64,000 nt of DNA from Sindora glabra (Eukaryota > Streptophyta > Magnoliopsida > Fabales > Fabaceae), in contig CM035233.1 in NCBI GenBank assembly GCA_020226215.1, positions 11,284,001 through 11,348,000 of the forward strand. Reading direction: 5' to 3'. Of the stretch, positions 1 to 12,859 are shown piece after piece. The translations under genes and the position numbers were made by a program. The notes below the pieces were generated by a model. That model did no database searches and was not told the origin of the DNA. It saw nothing but the letters and a program-made list of their open reading frames with translations. The stretch's first letter is position 1. The number at the start of each line of letters is the position of its first letter.

Positions 1-833
1 TAAGGAAAGAGGAAGATTAACTAGGATAAGTCAACATTATAAATTAGGATCTCATAATCAAGATAAGGATAAGCTTCATAATCCTTGAATCAATTAGAAG
101 TTTAGCCTTCCATGGCTTGAGAAGAAAAAACTTGAAAAAGAGAGAAAAATAATCTTTGTTGAATTATGTAAAAGTGTGGAACTCTTTTTACCTTTGGAGG
201 CATAACCCTATATCTAACTTGCTCTACTCTAAAACCAAATGGACATGAACCATATCCATCTTAGGATTAAAAAGATTAGAGCTTTGCTAATTTTATAAGC
301 ATAGAACCTATTTTACAAAACAATATACTACAAGAGATACATTAATAAAATTTTCTAGCTTTGGATTCTATTCAATATAAGACCTCTAAAATTATATAAT
401 TTCAGTAAGCTTAAAAAATAAAAGTTATTGGGCTGGATCTTAGGAAACTTTGGGCATTAGTTTCACCTTTATTAGGCCTCTAGAGATCTAGATATGCCTC
501 AAAAGCCAAAAATGGTTCAATTAGGATAGAAGTATGACTTTAACTTCTTAGCTAAATTAGACCTTCTAGACATCTAAACTGGGCTTTGATAAAAATATAA
601 AAGTTATAGAGCTTTCTTTGATCTTTTAATGACATAACTAAAAATATTTAGAGCTCAAAATATAACTAAAAATTTGAAATAGTGTAAACATTTAACATTA
701 ATCAAATAATTTCAAATCACTGTAAAACTAACTCCTAATTACATAACAAGATTAATTCCATAAAATTAAGCACATGAAACACACTAAAAGGTATAAAATA
801 GAATGACATATTATAGAAAAATCTTGCAAATCA
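1..833 (-). repeat. Inverted partial copy of the Athila-like LTR (LTR-A)
   Basis: Read on the minus strand, this segment matches the first half of the LTR-A copies at 5664 and 14574. Shared landmarks are the start resembling TGATGTGCAAGA, the phrase about vocabulary TTTTATRCCTTTTAG, and the run ATATAGGGTTATGCCTCC near 203-220. Because it carries ATAGGGTTATGCCTCC uninterrupted, it shows the empty site into which the solo LTR at 6304 inserted in the other copy. The left end runs off the window, so it may be a solo LTR or part of a longer inverted element. It encodes no protein. Confidence 0.7.
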
Positions 834-1559
834 ACCAACAAGGTGGCACGTAATGGCATGGCATCAAAAAGGCTGCAATCAACGTTTAGTAGGGAAAGAG
901 GGAAGGGAACTTGAGAAAAGAAGGAAGGAAGAGAGTGAAAAGAAAAAGAAAAGGGTTGTTAAAAACATAAGGAGGGAGGAGAGTGAAAAAGGGAAAAAAG
1001 GAGCTATGGGCTCTAATTTAATATTTCTCAATGTATTGTAAGCCTAGTTATTACTAAATCTCACCCTTTCACTTTAAGTTAGATTCCATCCTAGCCATTT
1101 ATCTATTTTAAAAACTCATTTTTCATAAAACTCTTATTTTTAAAATCCTAATTCATATATTCTCTATCTTCACCTAATATTTCTATAATGGTCTAATACA
1201 TTTGAAAGCCTGAAAAATAAATATTTTGAGCTTCCACAACTTTTGAAAATAATTAACCAATTACAAGCATTTATTCTCATAAATATTTATGCTTGCGGTT
1301 ATTTAAATTATTTTTAACTTGGTGAGGAAATCCTTGTAAAAGTTATTTAAATGAGTTTTGAATCAACACTATGGCCAAATAAATATAATTTCAATATTAT
1401 GATTAAGATCATTTTGATATCTTAGAACTTTGAAAGGAAAAAAATTTTGAAACTAAATATTAACCAGCTAAATATTATTCGTTTGTCCTTTGCATTTAAA
1501 ACAAATTCTTCAAGGCATTGAAATTAATTAAATTTTAAATATTATTTTGGGGTATTACA
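834..1559 (+). repeat. 3' part of repeat B (LTR-like end GGGGTATTACA)
   Basis: This stretch is similar, along its length, to 16416-17131. Both start near an LTR-A edge, carry a purine-rich block (here about 885-1005), continue with ACTATTACTAAATCTCA-like text and end in TATTATTTTGGGGTATTACA. An end of GGGTATTACA is the mirror of TGTAATACCC, a common start of plant chromovirus LTRs, so B may be the 3' half of such an LTR; that is inference. The 62-codon reading at 853-1041 is the purine block translated (Lys/Glu/Arg only) and is not called a gene. Confidence 0.5.
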
Positions 1560-4500
1560 ATCTTCTTCCATTAAATGAATTGATCAATGAATTATAAGGG
1601 TACTAGACTAGGGTAGAGACATACCATTCTTAGCCAACCAGTTATTCTTGAATTCTAGATTATGTTTCTAAGCTCATCTTACTTAGTCTTTCACTATAAA
1701 CCAATGGAATTATAAAATTTTAGAGTACTCACTAGATCATCAATCATGTTATTTTAGTTTTATTGTGGTTACAAAAGACATAAACCTTTTAACAATCCTT
1801 AATAAGATTAAGTTACAATAATAAGGGATATTAAGCAATATTTCCACTTTTGACAAAGTTTATAGCATAATGGCCACACTTAGACATAAAAAAAGTAAAA
1901 GACCCTAGTAAAGTGTTCATTTACCACTATTATTGTTAGACTTGCATAAAAAATAACTTAGTTAATTAAGGAATTAATTGCACATGTTCAATTTATTTAT
2001 GAAAAATTTCAATTTTGCATAAGTTTTGCACCTAACTCTTTAATCCTACATTTTATTAATTGAAATGCAAGAACACAAATTTCCAACACTTTAGTAATTA
2101 ATAGTAATTTTTTTAATAACCAATTGCTTTGAGTTAGTATATTCATCTTCAGACTGCATATATTTAAATAGGTTACACACAAACCTATATCTCAAACATA
2201 ACTTATAATTTAGTAAATTTAAAGGGCAAGCCACCTCTGTAGCATATGATATAATAAAAGAATAGGCCTTCCACAAACCAATCAAAAAGTAATTAACAAC
2301 AAAGAATTCCATAATTCATTATATAATTTCTAGCATATTCATTCCCTTAACTAACCAAGAAGAAATGTTGCCTTTGTTAGCATTTGCCATAAACCACAAC
2401 TCCATTCCACTTAATTCAAACCATCATATACCTTCAACGTTCAGACCAGAAGCAGTTTTCAAAGTAATTAATACATCTTAAAGGATAAACTATAAAGAGA
2501 TTCAATAAATTAATAAACAATGACTAATATATATACATATAATAGGAATCTATAGATGTTTCCAAGATGTGCCTTAAGGTATATTCAAATATACCTCTAT
2601 TCATGATCAATGCTACTAGCCATATTACCATGAACCTAGTTTACCTACTTAGATTTAATAGTTGGATCACTTTAGCTTATTCATTGCTAAGAAGTTAAAC
2701 CATGCTTTAATATTATTTTTATCATGACTTGATTCCAATCATTATCAGTGTGGATCTTGCTACTCTATTTCCATTAGCCTTAATACTAATTATGCTAATT
2801 TTACCTAATAAAGACCCCTCTAGTTTTATGGTGACTTAAAATTCACTATAGATTTTATAGAAAAATGAATAGAGATTTCCTTATTTTTAGACATTTCCTA
2901 AGGGCTGCACACCCTAAAATATAAAATATGTGATTTTTTTTCTAAATATGACATCAAAATTACATACAACAATTAAATCATTTTGACATTTAAATTACAT
3001 AAATAACATTCAATCTTTTTTCTTAATTCACTTATCACAATCTCCTAACAAGGTGGCCTTTGATTCTTTATCGATGTCATGAGGATATATTGCACTCATA
3101 TTAACCTAAAAACATTGAAAATAAAAGGAATGAGTTACGAGAACTCAATGAGCATATACATACCACAACCAAACTTAGAATTGGTTAAATATAGTAATTA
3201 AATACTAGTCAAGTGCAAAAATTGGAAACAATTGCAAACTTAATTTCTTAGACTTTGTAATACATAATATCAATTCTGATTGATGCATTCACCTATTTCA
3301 TATCACAATTCATAACAGTCTCATTTATGTAATGTACACAATACGATTATAATTTCACATGCACAATTCATTTCTAGTAATCATTAAGCTTTCAAACAGT
3401 TAGCAAGGCTCAATTATAATTGAGTCATGACAATCACATTAAAGAGAAATATTTTAGATCAAGTAGATTTCAATGCCACAACATAATACATAACAATTTA
3501 CAATAAATATATATGTATCCACATTTTGACTCTAGGGTCAACATTTCACTTTTCACGAGCTTTCCATCCTTATTCCTTTAGGATTTACTTTATTCTCTTC
3601 ACAAGGCTTTCACTAAAAGATTTCTATTTAGTATTTACAACAACAATCGACCATCATATTTCTCAATTTTAATATCACTCATGGCATAGTTCACAATTTA
3701 GTTTACATACTAGAGCTTAAGCTCTACACTTTATAATTCCAATTTTATCATAACTTAAAACCAATAATTTATCACTATAAGTCAATATCAAAATTCATAG
3801 TAGTATTTAATAGTGCTATCATACCCTCTTGCATGGCCACAAACATTCATTCATATGATAAAATGGTTTGCACTAAATTTTCCAACATATTTCCATCATA
3901 CACATAATAATGCAAATTCAATCATGATGAACCAATAGTTGATAAAAACACCACTATGCCTTTTAAGTATGGTCAATCAATATTCACTCAAACAAATAAT
4001 CACTACTTTATTACAAACGTTATTTCCATATCACTCATATATGGCCATAAGGGTAATTTAATGATAATCCATAATACATAATCATACCATTGAGAATTCA
4101 TGTGTGGGTGTATATGTGATATTTGTAAGAAAGATTATAAATATCACATTTTATCAAAATAATATTAAAATATTAATTTAAGGTGAGATATATATACTCA
4201 CTTAGGAGCACTCACTTACTCTAAGGTTTCCTAAGTATTCTGCTTTCACTTTTACTTTCTTTTTACTTCACAATTTATAATAGTATTTTTTGAATATATG
4301 GTTACTGCCCATTTTCTTTCCCAACATTACAATTCCACATTCAAATAATGATATAATAACATTTTAGATTATTAGCTACTTATTTTTCTAATATTAGCTT
4401 TTAAATTATATTATGTCATAATATAGAAATTTTCAAATTAAGACTATACAAGTAGAAATATTAAAATTTGATGCTATAAAAAGATTCTATTCATTTCACT

Positions 4501-5055
4501 ATATCTTTCTATATCATTACATTGTTATATTTTTAAAATTATCATAAAGAAATTATAGATTTTCATAAATGAGGGGTTGTTCTAATCAAGTGTAAAATAA
4601 TTAAAATATTAGAGCTCTATGCTTGAAGAGGTCTACATCATATTATACTATAATAATATATATATTTGGATCTAATAGTTTTAACTCCATTTTATAGAAG
4701 TCAAATATCGCATTTTAAGGATTTGCTTGAATTAAATCTATAAACTAGAAATATTAAATTTGATGATGATCTAGGCTTGCTCTAAACATGTTATTTGGAC
4801 ATTCTAGAATATAAGATTATTATTTTATCAAATCTATATAAAGTAATCAATCCATGATGATAAAATAGGATTTTTTTTTATTCAAGCTTAATTGAATAAA
4901 ATATTAAGACTTTATGCTTTGAAGAGGCTCTATACTCATCATTTTATGGAACTAAACAGTTATTTCCTTATATTATTAGCTTTATTTTAGTAAAAATCAT
5001 CATATCACATTTAAGGATTTCTTGAATCATGCATAGATCATTTATAATATAAAAT
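1560..5055. other. No gene; old AT-rich repeat sequence
   Basis: No reading frame or RNA gene is supported. Read on the minus strand, about 3045-3160 has CTCATTGAGTTCTCGTAACT followed by a T-rich tract, the arrangement seen near the 3' end of chromovirus-type LTRs (compare 54908-54950), so part of this stretch is probably a decayed LTR on the minus strand. Two related blocks about 300 bases apart (near 4600 and 4895; each with AAATATTA, TATGCTT, GAAGAGG) show an internal direct duplication. The 73-codon minus reading at 2091-2312 has no recognisable feature. Confidence 0.4.
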
Positions 5056-5663
5056 GTAACATTCCATTTACACTCTAATCATTTTAATGTAATATCCTAT
5101 AGCATAAAAATCCTATTTTTCTTAAGTACCATCTTATAATAAAAAATACATATGAATGGGTTTTCTTTAAATTAACCTTAAATGGTAGAAATGAGAGAGT
5201 TTTCTTATAAATGTCTTGTGCAGTTTAGGTGAGCTACTAGTAACTTATTAACATTGGAATCTGGCTCCATCACTTATGGGAAGGAGATCTTAAAGGAGGA
5301 ACCTAAGGCCATGTGTGATTTTGGTCACTTCCTTACTCCACTAATGAAGATGGCTAGGTAAGGTTGGGAGGAATGGTTGATGGTAGCTCCATTAGTGGCC
5401 ATTAGATGAAAAGGCATTAGAGAAGAGGATGTCAAGTTACTTGAGTTGTTGCCATGCTTCTTTGTAGAGATGTGAATGGAAAGGCATAACAACAGCTGGC
5501 AAAAGCTAGAAGTAGCTGATTTCTATAGTGGCTACCAAAATTTAGGTAATGGAAAGAAGGGAAACCCTAGCTCCTTTATGATGCCATTCTTAGTTATTTC
5601 ATAATGTTATCTTATGTGGCTAGAAGGCAACTTAATAGGAGCTGCATTAGCAAAGTAACATGT
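5056..5663 (+). repeat. Possible left half of repeat B, host of the Athila-like element
   Basis: Two LTR-like starts lie here, TGTAACATTCC at 5056 and TGTAATATCC about 35 bases later, and repeat B ends in GGGTATTACA at 17131. If this is B's left half, the Athila-like element at 5664-16415 inserted inside a B LTR. I could not find matching target-site duplications, so the link rests on end symmetry and position only. Confidence 0.3.
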
Positions 5664-6303
5664 TGATGTGTAAGACATTATCTATATTATTTCCCCCCAT
5701 TTTATGCCTCTTAGTATATTACATATGCTTACTTTTATATAATTGGTCTTGTTATGTAATTTAGGGTTAGTTTTACAATGATTTAAAATTATTTGGCTAA
5801 TATTAGATTTTTATATTATTTTACATTTTTAGTTATATCTTGAGTTATATATATCAGATTTAGGTAATCTTTATATCATTGGAAAGTTTCAAAAAAGCTT
5901 GATAACTTTTAGGTTTTGATCAAAATCTAGATCAAATGCTTGAAAGGTCTAATTTAGCTAAGAAATTGAAACTTTGTTTTCATTCTAGTTAAGTTAGTTT
6001 TAATTTTTGGATCATATCTGGAGCTCTAGAGGTCTAATCAAAGTAAAACTAGTGCTCAAATTTTCTTAGGGCTTGATATTACTTTTATATTTGGAGTTTT
6101 GCAAAAATACATGGTTTTGGTGGTCATACGTTCTATAAAAGTCAGACCTACAAATTTTCATTGCTATAACTCTTGTAGTACATTTTTTTTGTAAAATAGG
6201 CTTTAAACTTCTAAAATTAGCAAGGCCTATTCTTTGTAACCTTATAAGGCATATAATTTAGGTTCATTAGGTTTTAGAGGATAGCAAGTCAAATATAGGG
6301 TTA

Positions 6304-8619
6304 TGTTGGCCTTGGCAACCTATATTTAAGAGGAAGGGTGAATTAAGTGTTTTTAAAACTTTTATCTTTTTTAAAATTCTCTTTGAAAAATCTTTGATTA
6401 TGGAAAATCATTAGAATAATTTTAATTCAAACAATTTTAAAAGATTTTTATGAAGATATTTGCACTCAAGATATGATAATTCAAAGAATTAGTGCAAATT
6501 AACTCATTCAACTATCCTTAAACAAAATATCAAGAAATAAATTCAAGATAATTGGATGAAGAGGTTTGTACATTCTGTTTCAACCATTCAATTCAACCAT
6601 TTAATTATTCAAACATCAAGATGAATATTGAAGTATTTCTTTTTTCAACTGTTCAATTATCCAAGTAATAATATAAGCATTATAGCACAACATATCCAAC
6701 AAATAACAACAATAAATAAAGCAAAAACTAGTGCATATGTAGAAAAATAAGGAGATAGGATAGAGAGATCAAACACAAGGATTTATAGTAGTTCCTCTCT
6801 TGAATATCCTTTTCAAAGTATGCTTCCACTCTCTAAGCTTTCCAAGCTTGTGTTTTAATTTACTATCCCTTTAAGTTTCAACCACTACTTAAAGAAGCTT
6901 TACAATACTCTTACTCTTTCTTGAGAAAATCTTCCTCTTACAAGGGATACCTCACCTTTTATTGTTAGAAAGTGATACAAGATGAATATTAATTCGTACA
7001 AACTCCTTTAAAGAGTAAGTGAAACAAATGAAGCTCCTAGAGTAGAGAAATTTCACAAAGAATAACTCAAATCATGATTTGATGAAAAAAGGGGTAATAT
7101 GATGTTAAAAGATGAAGTTCAAGTTCTATCTTTGTTATATTCGATGGTTCTTAGCTTATATAGGAAGCCCATGAAGTATTATAGCTGTTTAAAGTTATTG
7201 GGAATGAAAATTAGTTATTTATAGCTATTATACATGCACCAGAATAGTCAAAATTGATTAGTCAATCAATTTGATGAAAGTTTTCATCTTTGCTTGTCTA
7301 TAATTGATTGGTTAATCGATTTACTAGGATAGAATTGCAAACTCAACTTTAAAAGGTTATGACTTCTTCATTTTAAGTTTATTTTAAGTAAATAACCTAT
7401 TGTTGGAAAGCTGTTTAAGTCTAAATTACAAACTCAACTTTAAAAGGTTATGACTTCTTCATTTTAAGTCTATTTTAAGTAAATAACCTATCGTTGGACA
7501 GTTGTTTAAGTCTACTTTAAAATTAACTAATTTCATGCCTATATCAAATATAATTTTTAAGATATGATTGAAATAAAAAGTAAAGGTTAGAAATAGTGAA
7601 TTGTAAAAATCTAATTTTGAGACTATAATTTTAAAATTCATAACTCTTTCATATCTTAATCATTTTAAGTAAATGACTTATCCATGAAAATATCTTTCAG
7701 TCTATTTTCACATAAAAATAATTTTATACTCATATCAGTTGTAATTTTATCAAATATGATCAAAAGAATAAGCAATGGTCACAAAGGACTAGAATGCATA
7801 AAACTAATTTCTAGACTCAAATTAAAAAAATTATAACTCTTTCATATATTAATCATTTTGAGTAAATGATATGTTGATGCAAAGATTTTTTAGTCTATTT
7901 TCATGTGGAAAAATTTTGATGACTAAATCAAAAGTATTTTGTGAGATATAATTAAAAGACTGATCAAAGGTCAAAATTGAAAAGATCAAAATCTCATATC
8001 TCATTAGTTTTTGAAGTTTCTGTATAGAATATCTTGTAAAAACATGGTTATGGATTATCTTTTAAAACATTTTGATTAATATAAGGCTATAAAAATACGT
8101 TTGAGCTCTATATCATGAAATACTTTATTTCATAAAAAAGTTTAAGCTTAAAATGAAAAATTATACCAATAAAATCCTTGGGCTTTTGTTGATACTTTTA
8201 AACTTGCAAACACTTTAATCTTCTCCTCCTTTAATACTTGGATCACATCTTCTTTCTTGCATTTCTTCATTGTTTATTCTTCAGTTGAGCATGACATGAT
8301 CTTCTATTTCTTTACTTTAATGCTAACTCTTATTTTACTTATTAGACTTTCCTATACAAAAGTTTATAAACTTTGCAAACTATATAGTTAGTCTAATCTA
8401 ATATATCAAGATATTGATATGCATAATTCATATATAAAATATATAATAAATTAGTATAAGAACCTACATAATCATCATATTATATATATGCATCAACCAT
8501 AACATAATATGTCTATTAAACTTGTACAACATATATCACTTTAGTACAAAACATATAATGCTATTGTAACACTCATTTATCATCATAAAAACCCATCATA
8601 TAAAACCTTGGGGTTAACA
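6304..8619 (+). mobile_element. Solo LTR, Sirevirus-like (Ty1/copia), inside the 5' LTR
   Basis: The insertion is bounded by TGTTGGCC and GGTTAACA (TG...CA with inverted ends) and flanked by GGTTA (6299-6303) and AGTTA (8620-8624), a 5-base duplication with one change. The empty site is seen uninterrupted near 203-220 on the minus strand. The start, with AAGAGGAAGGGTGAATTAAG soon after, resembles the LTR opening of plant Sirevirus (SIRE/Maximus) elements, and 2.3 kb fits their long LTRs; the family call is from memory of such LTRs. No internal coding region is present, so it is a solo LTR formed by LTR-LTR recombination. The 60-codon minus reading at 7459-7641 is chance. Confidence 0.75.
7340..7521. 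repeat. 91-bp tandem duplication inside the Sirevirus-like LTR
   Basis: Two adjacent copies begin AACTCAACTTTAAAAGG at 7340 and 7431 and read on through TTATGACTTCTTCATTTTAAG and the GTAAATAACCTAT motif. Copies differ at only a few positions. A related block also lies in the chromovirus-like solo LTR near 53690-53790. Confidence 0.85.
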
Positions 8620-9556
8620 AGTTATGCCTCCAAAAGTAAGAACATTTTTACTTTTACGTAATTTAGCAAAAATATCAGATAGTTTTTCTTTCTTTTTCAA
8701 CAATGGAAGGCTAAATTTCTAGTTAATTTAAGGATTTTGAAGCTCATCTCTATTTAGATTATGTGATCCTAAGTTGTAATGTTAACTTCTTCTACTTGAT
8801 TTTCTTCTTTACCTAATTCTTTTGTATTGATTGATTGGAATTACATGACTTAAATGCTAATTTGGTATAATTTATACTTAACTTTGTGATTTTTTATCTT
8901 TATCTATTGTTGAGTTATGGTTGGTTAATCATGAATTATCATGTGGAGATAAGGGGTTGAGAGATTAAATTAGAAGTTTTTGCTTTAATCCTTTAATTTA
9001 GTTAAATTCTATTTTCAAATCAATTTTAATTTGGTTTCATGAATTATAGTAGTTGCTTAATTGATTAAATCCTAGATGGCTATCTAGTGTAGGATTCTTA
9101 ATTTATTATAGGTGTTCCAGATAATTCAAGATTGAAAAATTAATTGGAATGATAAAATATTTTATGATCTATGATTAATTTACATAAAAAGCTCTCAAAT
9201 TCTTACGTCAATTATTTTGTTATATTGATTTTCTTTCTTTCTATTTTACGTATGTATTTTGTTTTGTTTAGTGCATTTGTCTTAAATTCAAATCAAATGC
9301 CCCTAATGTAGTTATGTTCATTCTATGCTACATTTTGTTTGAATTTCATCTAAATTCTATATACATTTATATTTCACTTCTATATACATTTCTCCTTTCT
9401 ATAAACAATTTGGTAATCATAGTTAGTATATCATTAGGAAGGGATATATCAAGTAGATCACAAGGATTCAACCTAATTTGTCATCTTTTATTGCAAAACT
9501 CTTTATTAAACCAGTAATGTTTAATTTTGGTGTGTTGTGATGCATCTCCAAAATTT

Positions 9557-9575
9557 TAGTGCCGTTGCCAAGGAT
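9557..9575 (+). other. Primer binding site, tRNA-Asp type
   Basis: TAGTGCCGTTGCCAAGGAT lies just after the 5' LTR and differs at a few positions from the TGGCGCCGTTGCCGGGGAT form used by Athila-type elements. That form pairs with the 3' end of tRNA-Asp to start minus-strand DNA synthesis. The changes fit C-to-T and G-to-A decay. Confidence 0.8.
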
Positions 9576-10399
9576 CCATTTGAATTCATCCCTTCTCATC
9601 TTTTGCTAGTTGTATATTTCATAGTTGTTCAAGCACTTTAGTTAATTTTTACATCTATTAGTGTTTCTTTGCATTTTATGGTAACTATCACTTTTTTGGA
9701 TTTTCTTGCATTTCTTGCATTCTTTAATTGTTGTATATTCCTTCACTTCATTTCATCATTTTCTATCATACATTACTTCATTTACACTTTAATAGAGGTT
9801 TTTAGCTTATTTAAATAAGCTACATATACTGCCTCCTACCTCTTTGAATAGGTGTCAAAGTGATAAGGTTTAACTAAAGCTAACTTTTTTATGGTGGTAG
9901 AAAATGTTTTTCTCATCAAGGCTCATAATAATGACATTATTTGTGAAGTCCCCTATTTTATTATCAAATTATATTGTTTAAACCATTTTTGCTAATTTTT
10001 TAAAAAGTTTTTTATTGCATTTTTAGGTTCTACATGGTTGTAGCTTTTATTCTATGGTGGTCCTATAATTTTAAAAGTATATAGACAAATTAATTAGATA
10101 TGTTTTAAATGATTTTTTCATTTTGCATTAGTATTTTTGTATTTTAATGCTTCTATAGTTCTGTTTAGTATATTCTAGTGTAGTTTAGTGCATGACTTAA
10201 AGAATTGTGGGTGAATTACTTGAATTTGATTCTAAAATAGATTAAACTTTTTATTTTCTTTGTAGGACTAGAAGTACAAGTTTTTGTAGCATTCCTATCC
10301 TCTTTTTGGAACTTCTTGATAATTCTGAAAGTATGGAAATAATAGAATATTAAAAGAATCAGCTATCTCTAGTGTTACTTACTAATCTTTAGGCATTCA

Positions 10400-10960
10400 A
10401 TATCTTGAACTTGACACTGACTTTGAGCTTAAATCTGGACTAGTACATTTGCTTCCTAAATTTCATGGTCTTGTAGATGACGACTTTCATAAGCACTTGA
10501 AGGAGTTCTATGTGGTTTGCTCTACCATGAAGCCTAATTTCAGAAGACCACATCAAATTAAGGGCATTTCTATTCTCACTTGCTAAGGTAGCCAAAGATT
10601 AGCTACATTACTTACAACCAAGTTCTGTCACTTGTTAGAATGATATGAAGAGGTTTTTCCTTGAGAAGTGTTTCCTTGCTTCAAGAACTATTGCAGAAAT
10701 ATATGGCATAAGATAATTGAATGGTGAAACATTATATGAATATTAGGAGAGATTTAAGAAGCTATGTTTAAGCTATTCACACCACCAAATTAGTAAGCAA
10801 TTCCTAATCCAATATTTCTATGAAGGACTTTTTTCCATAGATAGGAGTATGATTGATGTTGCAAGTGATAGAGCATTAATAGGCAAAACTCCTCTGGCAG
10901 TAAGATATTTAATAGCTAACATGGCATCAAACTTCTAATAATTTGGCACTAGAATTATAA
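10400..10960 (+). pseudogene. gag: Decayed Athila-type gag
   Basis: Gag is the structural protein that packages the element's RNA in cytoplasmic particles. The plus-strand reading from about 10407 gives ELDTDFELKSGLVHLLPKFH followed by HKHLKEFYVVCSTMKP, the conserved opening of the Athila-type gag domain. Later pieces, recognisable across other frames, correspond to the segments with KRFFLEKCF, the E-Y-[W]-E-R-F-K-K-L motif, QFLIQYFYEGL and the closing region before MASN. At least a dozen stops, many at expected Trp or Gln codons, and several frameshifts break it. The zinc-knuckle region is not recognisable. The 5' leader from 9576 to about 10400 holds no other coding sequence. Confidence 0.75.
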
Positions 10961-12034
10961 CTACTTAAAGGCATGCATGAAATGAATTTCTCCATTTTAA
11001 ACTAATAAAGATTAAATGATAGATTCTATTAATTAATTTCTTTAGTTAGACAAATGGCAATAGGAAAATAACAACCTTAAGCTCTTCTTTCTTTAGATTG
11101 ACTTTGTGGTATTTGCTCATGTGCAACACATCCTACTAATTCCTACCCTATTACAAGATGATGACTATCAACCTCAAGCCTATGCAATAGCAATCTTCCT
11201 CGGTAAACCATAATACTAGTACCAGCAGCAATATTAGCTTAATTAGTACTAATTTCAATATGTAGGTTGGAGAGATAACCAAAATTTCATATATGTAACC
11301 AATCTTGGTTAAGTTTAGTATTTTTCTACATAAAATAGAATGACACTCAATCTTATTTCCAAACCAGATTTGATTTTAACATCTTCTAGGTCATTTTTTA
11401 AAGATTTAGCCAAGCAAATGGTTGTTAATAACCTATAATTTTAATAAAGAATAGAAGCCATAATTACAAATTTGCAAACTCAGATTGGCTAATTATCTTC
11501 TATCATGAGTGAGCTTAAAGCACAAAGTTCAGGATAACCTTTTTCTAACAATGCAAGGGGCAAGGGTTATGAAAGCCATAATACTTAAGAGTGGCAACCA
11601 AGTTGATATGCATTCATATTTACAACCAAAAACAAGCAATCAACTAAAAAAAAATAAGATGAAGTAACTAAAAAAATATATATGATGAAAGTGAGGTAAC
11701 TTTTTTCCTTATATATCCACCTCCCACTGATTTTTTTATTCACCTTCTTTTTCCAAGAAGAGTTCTTCCACCAAAGAAAATTGAGGAAGAGACATGGATT
11801 TTTTATTCCCTTAGAAAAGTAAAAGTTAACATTTCTTTGCTAGATTTGATAAAAGAAATTCCAAAGTATGCTAACTTCTTGAAAAATTTATACATCAATA
11901 AGAGAAAAATAAGGAATGATGAGAAAGAAAGTGTAAGGGTGAATGTGTCTATCATCATTTAAAAAAAATTACCAAGAAAATACAAAGATCCAAGCATATT
12001 TACCACTTTATGTGTTATAAGGAAAACTAGAATT

Positions 12035-12853
12035 GAGTATGCCATGTTAGACTTAGGAGCTTCAATTAATGTCATGTATTTTTCTATTTTTAATATTTTA
12101 AATTTGGGACCTTTAAAATAAACAAAGTTGGTTGTTTAATTAGCAAATAGATCTTAAATTTATCCTTCAAGTGTTATTAAGGATATTTTAGTGCAAGTTA
12201 ATTAACTTATTTTTCTAGCAAATCTTTACATCTTGAAGATAGAAAATGAGATGTTTGAAATTCTCCCCCCAATCATTCTTAGCCAACCTTTTCTTAAAAT
12301 AACAAAAATCATGATTAATGTTCAAGATAGAACATTAATGATGGAGTTTGATGGTATAATAGCTATGTTTGACATTTCTAAAGCTACATATGATAGTTTT
12401 ATGTTCTATCTTCATACTTTTAATCTTTTAGTGCATGCTTCTCCTTATTCTAATTTCTTTGATGCTATCTTTGACTTTGCTATTTTTGATGTTGTTATTT
12501 CTTATTCTAGTTTTAGCATTCCTATTTCTAATTTTATTGATTCTAATGTGCCTATTAATGCTAACTATGATGACATGCTTGCTAAATTTCTTGAGATTTC
12601 TGAATTTATAGGTTGTATGGATAGCCATAAGTGTACTTGCTATGATAGTGACACTAAATGTGTCATATATGTGGAGATTTTAGTATTTATAAGTGATGAA
12701 AATAACGTTGTTTCAAATTATGAAAAAATTGATGATCATAGAGACCTGAAATTTACAAATTTAGTACTTTCTATGCATTCATTAAAGGAAAAAGAGTGCT
12801 TTGGTATTGACCATTCTAGTTATTTTACTCATTATATTAAATTCAATATATAG
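12035..12853 (+). pseudogene. Decayed Athila-type aspartic protease region
   Basis: The retroviral-type aspartic protease cuts the element's polyprotein. In the frame of the open stretch 12233-12853, the upstream codons read YAMLDLGASINVM, with the active-site Asp at about 12050-12052 in the D-L-G-A-S form usual for Athila. Stops follow, then an open stretch of 206 codons begins with PPIILSQPFLKITKIMINVQ, which matches the second half of the domain (normally PPIILGRPFLKTA), including the flap-end I-L-G-R-P-F motif with G-R changed to S-Q. The rest of the open stretch is not recognised. At least five in-frame stops lie between the active-site and the second half, so no protease can be made. 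The ATG at 12233 is not a natural start. Confidence 0.75.
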
Positions 12854-12859
12854 GATGAT

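Larger units (their letters stand above)
5664..9544 (+). repeat. 5' LTR of the Athila-like element, interrupted
   Basis: It starts TGATGTGTAAGACATTATC and aligns with the 3' LTR start TGATGTGCAAGACTTTG at 14574; both continue with the CCCATTTTATGCC phrase. Without the 2316-base insertion at 6304-8619 it is about 1.56 kb, against 1.84 kb for the 3' LTR, which has internal duplications. The 3' border near 9540 (GTGTTGTGATGCA) is placed by comparison with TATTGCGACA at 16415 and by the primer site just after it. The two LTRs differ at many positions, so the insertion is old. Confidence 0.8.

Noticed and set aside
853..1041. 62-codon plus reading rich in Lys, Arg and Glu
   Set aside because: It is the translation of a purine-rich block of repeat B; the homologous block at 16440-16600 is not open, and there is no codon pattern.
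12428..12628. 66-codon minus reading inside the protease region
   Set aside because: It is the antisense shadow of the recognised plus-strand open stretch and has no motif.
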